Below, one piece after another: positions 34,679 to 34,782 of a DNA stretch of 34,782 nt; position 1 is the first letter of the stretch; every line of letters begins with the position of its first letter. Source of the stretch: an uncultured Clostridia bacterium. Its GTDB lineage: Bacteria; Bacillota; Clostridia; TANB77; CAG-508. The translations under genes were made by a program, and so were the position numbers. Below the pieces are notes generated by a model. The model did no database searches. It was not told where the DNA came from and saw nothing but the letters and a program-made list of their open reading frames with translations. The DNA lies in assembly GCA_934149165.1 (NCBI GenBank), contig CAKPDY010000017.1, positions 1-34,782 on the forward strand, read 5' to 3'.

Positions 34679-34782
34679 ATTTAACTTATGATGTATTTTT
34701 TTCTCGTTTGTGTCAAGTAAAAGTAGGCAATTTTTTTCTCTTTTTTTCTAATCCAATATTGCCGATTGTTTCAACACTTTTT

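Noticed and set aside
1..34782. CRISPR arrays, tRNA or rRNA genes
   Set aside because: No regularly spaced identical repeats and no tRNA/rRNA-like segment noticed. The GGTGAAAGTCCG stretch at 28.76 kb first looked rRNA-like but fits a group IIC intron.

Overview
The window is very AT-rich (I estimate roughly 27% GC) and reads as a spore-forming, fermentative Clostridia-type Firmicute. It carries a dipicolinate synthase B subunit (sporulation), a phosphotransacetylase/acetate kinase set, meso-diaminopimelate dehydrogenase, uvrA and uvrB, and strong AGGAGG ribosome binding sites.

Layout. (1) 1-9.2 kb is the decayed end of an integrative conjugative element: a class B sortase missing its catalytic histidine, a lysine-rich membrane/CHAP hydrolase split by one in-frame TGA, then eight or so same-strand small genes (2387-7508) that include DUF2185 and SUKH/SMI1-KNR4 proteins and look like an array of immunity genes without toxins. 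A sigma-70 region-4-like protein follows, its ribosome binding site buried in a hairpin. (2) 9.2-10.4 kb holds no gene but several hairpins. (3) 10.4-13.0 kb (minus strand) has a small membrane protein with a duplicated tail, a deleted phosphatase-fold gene and an internally duplicated membrane protein. (4) 13.1-26.3 kb is chromosomal backbone: a XerC/D-type recombinase, spoVFB, two acetate kinases (the second frameshifted), pta, a pentapeptide-repeat protein, a tiny Asn-rich ORF, uvrA, ddh and uvrB (frameshifted). (5) 26.6-29.7 kb is a graveyard of mobile DNA: an integrase C-terminus, two NUDIX genes, the 5' end of a group IIC intron sitting just after a terminator hairpin, and transposase pieces. 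(6) 30.0-34.7 kb is a peptide-modification locus: a radical SAM/SPASM maturase, a Cys/Pro/Asp-rich precursor with three copies of C-x-P-C-S-P-x-x-x-C-x-P-D and two GNAT acetyltransferases in one minus-strand operon, next to a cysteine-rich protein and a transglutaminase-fold protein.

The most notable signals are the radical SAM peptide locus, the octamer AGAAGCGG (14 copies, a Chi-site candidate), a bipartite 45-nt element occurring as two tandem pairs 22 kb apart, and the toxin-less immunity array. Several genes are broken by single-base changes or internal deletions. For uvrB and ackA2 a sequencing error cannot be excluded from this sequence alone.
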